Source: Taxillus chinensis (taxonomy: Eukaryota > Streptophyta > Magnoliopsida > Santalales > Loranthaceae). Taken from it: a DNA stretch of 64,000 nt. The notes under the pieces were generated by a model. The model did no database searches, was not told where the DNA came from, and saw only the letters and a list, made by a program, of their open reading frames with translations. The DNA lies in assembly GCA_023512835.1 (NCBI GenBank), contig CM042091.1, positions 43,538,107 to 43,602,106 of the forward strand, given 5' to 3'. Below, piece after piece: positions 57,635-64,000 of the stretch. The position numbers and the translations under genes are program-made. Each line of letters opens with the position of its first letter. Positions within the stretch are counted from its first letter, which is position 1.

Positions 57635-58239
57635 CTCCCCCTCAAGTTAGAGCATAAATGTTAATTAAGCCTAACTTGTTACAAAGATAAGCCACTCAAA
57701 TCCCATTTAGAGCTTTGGTGAATATATCACCTAACTGTTCTCTGGTCTTCGCAGATCCTGTGGAAATTAACCCAAGTCGAATTTATTTCGCGGGCAAAAT
57801 GACAATCATTTTCAATATGCTTAGTTCTCTCATGAAATATAGGATTTGAGGCAATATGAAGTGTAGCCTGATTATCACACCACAACTTGGATGGTATAGA
57901 AGTTTTAAGACTAATTTCATTTAGAAGGTGAAAGATCCACATTATTTCACATGCAGACTATGTCATGGCCCTATATTCTGACTCAGTACTAGATCGTGAC
58001 ACAACACTTTGCACAAGCGAATAGAAAGAAAGTATCAAACAAGCAAATAGAGGTCAATTTGGCAACACTTTGTAATCTCCAATTGATGCAAAGGCCAATG
58101 ATGAGTAGCAACCATAGAGATAAAGAAGCAAACATAGGTCAATTTGGCAAGAGGAGAGAAAGTATTAGAATAATCCACACCATATGTTTGAGCATAACCT
58201 TTAGCAACAAGAAGGGCTTTTAACCGAGCAACAGACTAT

Positions 58240-59047
58240 TGGACCCTAATTTGTCCGGGTTGGACATATTTTATCCAATTCAATTTTCTTCGATACCGTC
58301 TCGATCTATTGAAATTTTGCAGAACGACGAAGTCGTGACCATTAAGCTGCAAATGCCCGATTTCAAGAAATTATTTGAACAGCCTCCAAATGCCAAAGAA
58401 TCAGTCCTGGGCAATAGGGAATCCAATTCGAGGATCAACGCAATCAACCGCGCTCAATTCTGATGTCAAACGAAGAAGATATAGTCAAAATGGCGTTCGA
58501 GCCGCCAATAGTGGTCAAAACGGTAATTAACTTCCAAACGGAACTCCGAATCAGGTCACGAACCTCATAATCCCATCCTACTCGTCGTTCTGAGAATTTT
58601 GACTTATATATTGTATATATTCGCTCCCAAAGCTTTTTCGACAAATATTAAAAATAAATACGTTTTTCGGTAACAAATAATCTCAGTACACGCTTGCCAT
58701 AAAAATGGGATCGCTTTCAAATAAAATTGACATGGGGTCGCTCGTCACGACGCCCCGAGTCCAAAAATATTTTTTTTGAGATGTTTTGAAGTCCAAGTCG
58801 TCCTACCGATCCCAAAAATCGAAAGGCGTTAGTTAAAAACCAAAAATAATAACTTTATGCTTTTTCTTTTCTTTTTCTGCCCACCTCAGGCCAGATGTCA
58901 ACCTCTCATTAGCCGGAAGAAAATAAAACCAACTCAAATATATAACAAAACAAAATAAAAACAAAATAAAAATAAAAAACATAAAAACCAAATTTATTTA
59001 CAGCCACTTAAAAAAATCAGATCTTATCCCTTCCCATACGCGCTTCG

Positions 59048-59088
<41 letters not shown>

Positions 59089-61329
59089 ACGGCTGCCTCG
59101 TCTTCTTCCTCCCAGATCCGTCTCCTCTGCGTCGTCTTCCTCGCCTCCATGACGTGCCCACCGGAGGACCACCGGAGCCCCATACCAGCGCCAGCCCTCC
59201 AACGCACCAAACCTAACTCAAGCCCTCAAGCCTCAACCATGGTTCGCCCCCCTTCTCTCAAACCAAACCACACCATTAACCCATGGTTGATTTGGCGCCG
59301 CTGCCTCAATCCCTGGCTCAACCCTAACTCCTATTGCCTATATAAACGCAAGCACAGATCGTCTATAGGGTCTTCAATTTTTGGGGGAAATCAAAATCTG
59401 AAAAGAAGAACGCACCATAAAAATCCCATTCTCCCTCGTCACTGAAACCCATACCTCCAACTCCCCTCGGCCGGAACTCCACTCGCCGGCCGTCGTGGAG
59501 CTTAACCCTATCCATCCTCGCCATAAGACTTACTTCCTATCCATCCCCGTTCATCGTTGCTGTTATTACACGTATCGCCGGTTATCCCACAATCTCCACA
59601 AGGAAGGCGAAGGACTCTCGAGGTAGTTCCAGTACGTCGGAATAGTCAGCCGAGGTTAATGCAGGGAGCATCTAACTCGCGTACAAGGGGATGGGCGTCA
59701 TACCAGAGAGGAAGCACGTTTTCGGTAATGTCCCTTTTCTGATAAATTGTGTGAGTTTTTGTCTGTGGTTTGAGCTGGTTAATCCGTTCGTTTGTACATG
59801 TTTATTCATTATTTCGGTGTTGTGGCTGTGAATCCGAGTCTGTTCGTGTCGTTTGAGTATCCATGGACTTATTTATAGATTTTCTACTCCTTTTTTTATA
59901 GTGTTTTGATTCTGTTCATGGGGTTGTGTGTTCTGATGAATATTGTTTGTGTTGTTTGGGCGTGGGTAGATCTATCTGTTTATGCTTGTCTTATTTTGTT
60001 CTCCAAGATAATGAATGCACGTTTTCAATAACAAAAACAACAAACAAAAGGTGTAATATGTTTTCCTCAAAACGTATGATTTAGGCTGTATTTTATTCCT
60101 TTTAATCTGGCCTTCAAAACGTAAGAGTGCTTTGGGGTAGGTATGTTAATGCTTTGGTTGGTGTTCTGGTTTTCATGTTAACCCTTTGGTTTTACATACA
60201 CTGGCCGTGTGAGCCTAGTTTTCAAAACGTGAGGGTGCTCTGGTTCGGTTTTTATCTAGTGTCTTGTTCCTGTTGATTGGTTTCATTCACTATCGTGTGG
60301 TTCACATGTTTTTAAAACTCAAAAATAGAAACAAAGAAAAAGGAACAAAGAGGTTAGTCTTCAATCTTAGTGAAAGCGATTTAAGCACTGACTTTATTTC
60401 CTATTCGTAAGTTATTTTATTGCTGGTCATTGGTTTATGCATTTGAAACCTAAGCCTCTGCCTGTATGGATTTGTGTTTTTTTGTTTTTTGTTTGTTGCC
60501 ATTTTTCTCCATGTGTTTTCACTGTTTTTGTGTGTTTTTTTCTTTGAATATGTCCTTTGGTGAGTTGGGCTGGACGAATTCGGGGCGTGAAGGCCATTTC
60601 CCACTGCATCACTTATTTTCAACTTGGTCAATTGAGTAGTATAGATTTGATGTATTTGGGTTTGATATGTTCTGTGTTTTACATTGGGCCATAGGACAAT
60701 TTGTTAGCTTTGAGCCAATGTTAATTTTGTAATTATGAGTTAAGTAATCCAATGCACTTGTGACTTGTAAAAAAAAACAAAGAAAAGAAAAGAAAAGAGA
60801 GTCAAAAAAAAAAAAAAAAAAAAGAGAGAGAAAAGAAAAAAAGAAAAAAAAGAGATGCTTGTTTTGTGGAAGCCACAATCACACACATCACTTTTGTGTT
60901 ATTTTCTTGATTTGTTTTTTTTTTACTCTTTCCTTATTTTTTTTTAATTAATTAATTTAATTTATTTGTGAAATAAAAAAAGAGAGAAGATAATAAAATG
61001 AAAACAGGGGTTTTCCAAGCAAAAGCAAAAATAAAAAATAAAAAAATATAAGTGTTTTCCAAACAAAGAAAAAAATGTCTTCCAAACAAAAACAATGTTT
61101 TCCAAAAAAAAAAAAAACTTTCTCATTTACTTAGGATTTTGAAATACATGGGTCTTTTTTTCTACTTAGATTCAACACTTGTTTTCTCTTATGCCTTAGG
61201 TTTAATTTTGATTTACACTCTTCTCACACTTAGATTTTTATGCGCTTTTTACCTTTAGTGCCAATAATAGTGTGCGATTTAGAAACAAATGTAACTTCGG
61301 CCTTTCTTTAAATTTAAGTTTTAAATTTA
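58240..61329. mobile_element. unclassified repeat block inserted in the Copia element
   Basis: The block replaces the Copia integrase and part of RT. It contains a (TC)n run at 59048-59086, a GC-richer transcribed-region-like part (59090-59740) with several short open frames, and the repeated phrase TTCAAAACGT(A/G)AG(A/G)GTGCT (60113, 60221). It also has an AAAGAAAAG purine tract (60775-60855) and four GTTTTCCAA words (60990-61110). It resembles the interior or LTR of a non-autonomous retrotransposon. No terminal repeats could be matched. Confidence 0.4.
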
Positions 61330-61343
61330 CCATAAAAGCCCTA

Positions 61344-61379
<36 letters not shown>

Positions 61380-61975
61380 AGAAGAATGATCTCTCAATTA
61401 CACCAATTTCCCCCTTTTAGATCCAATTCCCGCATGAGAGAATCGTCCAACCGTCAATAACCGTTCTGTCCACTGTTTTGAATTTCTTTCCTTCTCAAAA
61501 TAGTTGAAGAAGAGTCATTAGATCCTTTAATAAAGAGCTCTAGGCCATACAGGTGGCATGTGTAGCGTCTCGCTGACTGCAGTGCATGTCGTGCAGAAAC
61601 TGAATGTGGTCAACTGATTTAGTCATCTGAAACACAGTTGACATGACCAAGCAATTTCACATGACCAAAAGTTCCCGAGAGCTTGGTCATGTTAATTTAG
61701 CTCTGTCAATTATTCTTAGTCATTTCAAATTTCAATTAACCATCATATAGATTGTTCTTCACTCCTTCTTTCTTTCTTTGGTTCTTGTACTCAACTTGTT
61801 TTTCATTCAAAAACAACACAAACACCACAAAAGGATCTACTATTGCTATGTTAGGGGGTTAGTTCCTTAATTAATCAAATACATCAAATGAAGGTAAAAA
61901 TATGATCATTTCTCATATAATCTCCTTTATTTGGCATTAAATTATGTTTGAAAAACCTTCTTAACAGTATCAAGA
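61330..61975 (+). mobile_element. family C LTR fragment (3' part)
   Basis: It matches the last part of the solo LTR 34676-35992, including GTCGTGCAGAAACTG, CACCACAAAAGGATCTACT and the end CTTCTTAACA at 61975. The LTR start is missing. A (TC)n run lies at 61347-61377. Confidence 0.7.
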
Positions 61976-63846
61976 GTGTAGAGGCCCCCAGATTCATATC
62001 CTTTACCAATAATCTTCTTCATCATAAGATCCTGAAATAACCAATGATCAGGAAAAATGTGATGCAACAGTTAAGATAACGAATAAGCTGACTCACAGAA
62101 ATTAAATTAAAAAAGAGATTAGGTAAATGTAAGACAGATTTTAAAGGTAAAAGAGGGGTTGGTATAATATTGCCAGACCCACGAACACAAGATGAGGACC
62201 CATCAGCTAAGGTAACAGTAAAGTTAGAAGTGTGATACTGGAAAATAAAAAATAGACTTGAATTACCTATCATATGATCTGTAGCACCAGAATCAATGAT
62301 CCATTTAGAAGATGAGGAAAGAAGTCACGTATTTGGAGTACCTGAATTGGCAATAGTAGTAACAGAAAAAGATTCAGGCTTTAGAGATTCTTGATACTTG
62401 GAACACTTAGCAACCTCATCTGGAAAAATCTGAACTGATGGTGCTGAAGGATTAAAATTAGATGCAAAATGAGCTGAAGAAGCTCTCTGATTTTTATATT
62501 GAAGTTTTCGACATTCATACTTCATATGGCCTGGTTTTCGACAGTAATGACACACAACTCCTTCAGAGTTATGTGGTCATGCTTCAAATCCTGGTGGTCC
62601 CCCTTCTTGATTTGCAGGATGATGGAATGATCATTGAGACTCATGTCATTGACTCACTAAAGCACTATTGGATGGACCTGGTGGAGGACCTTCTGTGCGG
62701 AGTACCCGACTAAAAACTTCATGTAAAGAGGAGAGCTCAAAACCAGAGAGGACTTGTGATTTCGTAGTTTCAAAGTCAGAGGGAAGGCCAACTAAAAAAC
62801 TCATAACAGCCATTTGCTTGCATTGGTGTCGTTGAACCTTTACATCAGGGCTAAAAGGTAACAACACATTAAGCTCTTCATAAGTCTTCTTAAAAGACAT
62901 GAAATAAGTCGTTAAAGACTGATCTTGTTTGTTAGCTCGATAGAATGCTTTACAGACCTCATACATGTGAGTTAGACTCCCTTTACCAGAATATAAGAAA
63001 TCCAAGTAATCCATTAACTCTCTGACAAATTCACAATGATTTACCAAGCTAATTACCTTGCTATCAATAGAGTTACGGATTTGTAGAAAAAGCTGAGCAT
63101 CTTCTAGGAGCTATATGAGTTTTGAATCATCTTTAGGAGGATCATTAGTTAAATGATCATCTTTATCAATACTCCGAAGATACAGGCGAACGGTTTTGCT
63201 CCAATCCATATAATTAGGACCATTTAATTTATGGTCCGTGATTTTAGTCATAATAGGCACTAGATCTACCACAGGCTTAGCATCCATGTGTCAAAGCTGT
63301 GAATGTCCAAGGTAGAAAACAAGACCTGTGCGCTATCGGCCACAAATAAAACAAAGTCGATGCCGCAATGTCCAAATCACACAAAGCCATAAAATACACC
63401 TCGAAGTCAATGGTGGCGAAGGCGTCCAAGTCAAAGCCGCACAGGCAAAGGCGATGTCCAAGTCGAAGACGATGTTACAAAGCCGCGATGTCCAAGTCGA
63501 AGTCGAAGGTGACCAAGGTGTCGATGTTGGAAGTCGAAGTCGCTGTCGGTGATGATGGTAGAGAAGTCAATGAAGCTGAAGGTGACGATGATGCAGAAGC
63601 CGACGAAGCTATCAGATAGGGCCATCGTCAAAGTTGGCAAAGACGAAGGTGTCAGACAGGGCCATCGTCGAAGCTGGCAGAGACGTCGTTGATCACAGGC
63701 GTCATTGTCACGACGTCATCAAGGCGCAGGGACAGACGTCTTTATCACAGCGTCGAGCGTCGTTGTCACGAACGTGACGTTGTTAGGCACAAGATGTCAT
63801 GGTCACGACGTAGGGATGTCGAAGAACATATGTTCTGACACCATGA

Positions 63847-64000
63847 TACAAAACAAATATTTCGTATATATTTTCCAATATAAAATACAATGTATGAGTA
63901 TAAATTTATATAGAAGAAAGAAACCTATCTATGGAAATATATAATTAGGATATCAAACATAATCAATCCTAATTATACAATATCCTTAATTCCTATAAAT
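63847..64000 (-). repeat. 5' LTR of the Copia element, truncated by the window
   Basis: It matches 57409 onward for 154 bp and lies next to the primer-binding site. The remaining 70 bp or so fall outside the window. Confidence 0.85.

Larger units (their letters stand above)
57409..64000 (-). mobile_element. Copia retrotransposon, internally replaced, 5' LTR cut by the window end
   Basis: On the minus strand: 5' LTR (63847 onward), a primer-binding-type TGGTGTCAGAACA (complement 63832-63844) and a leader. Gag at about 63290-62646 contains MDWSKTVRLYLRSIDKDD and a stop TAG at 63111-63113. A CCHC zinc knuckle follows (CHYCRKPGHMKYEC, about 62555-62510), then a protease (WIIDSGATDHM, about 62290). 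Next comes foreign sequence (58240-61975). After it are RT (LVAKGYAQTYGVDYSNTFSP, about 58235-58140), an RNase H fragment (WCDNQATLHIASNP with FHERTKHIE, about 57930-57800), a polypurine tract AACTTGAGGGGGAG and the 3' LTR. Integrase and most of RT are gone. Confidence 0.85.

Noticed and set aside
60760..60951. Lys/Arg/Glu-rich frame
   Set aside because: It is translated low-complexity AAAGAAAAG purine sequence.

Overview
The window is nuclear DNA of a flowering plant. It holds spliced genes of plant type with canonical GT/AG introns, long AT-rich spacers, many simple repeats, and layers of nested Copia, Gypsy and hAT elements. The species cannot be named from the sequence. Three host genes can be read end to end; nearly everything else is transposon-derived.

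Host genes: (1) RFC3, the small clamp-loader subunit of replication factor C, on the + strand at 5360-19331, with 11 coding exons giving 354 residues. Its seventh intron is about 10 kb and full of transposons. (2) MFAP1, a spliceosomal protein, on the + strand at 45695-49216, with two coding exons giving 432 residues. Its intron carries a hAT element. (3) An unidentified small membrane protein of 171 residues on the - strand at 51787-53679, with four exons. There is also an intronless, frameshifted LOG-type (cytokinin-activating) pseudogene at 56320-56925, a hydrophobic-repeat/acidic-tail reading frame broken by one stop at 27133-27771, and two sets of unidentified exon-like relics (2727-2997, 43081-43979).

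Layout: 1-5225 is spacer with one exon-like fragment. 5226-19331 is RFC3; intron 7 holds a gag-only Gypsy-like element (8858-11943, itself containing a hAT element), a decayed Copia element (12715-16961, also containing a hAT element) and a hAT relic (17551-17890). 19332-45000 is a 25 kb transposon field. It contains five solo LTRs with perfect 5-bp target duplications (20475-21775, 24787-26946, 28635-30918, 34676-35992, 39259-42772), and a sixth (39923-41268) lies inside the last of these. It also has a hAT element nested in another hAT element (22608-23954), a 97-bp tandem array (27776-28634) and broken Gypsy elements (34108-38848). 45000-53700 holds MFAP1 and the membrane-protein gene. 53700-64000 holds the LOG pseudogene and a Copia element (57409 to beyond the window end) whose middle has been replaced by other repeats.

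The two recognised host genes serve basic nuclear functions (DNA replication and pre-mRNA splicing) and show no operon-like relationship. The strongest new observations are structural: solo LTRs with exact target duplications, a hairpin-forming minisatellite inside one LTR family, covarying hairpins in another LTR family, four members of a hAT family (two of them 1 kb twins, one in a Copia element and one in an MFAP1 intron), and a paralogous empty site that proves one hAT insertion.
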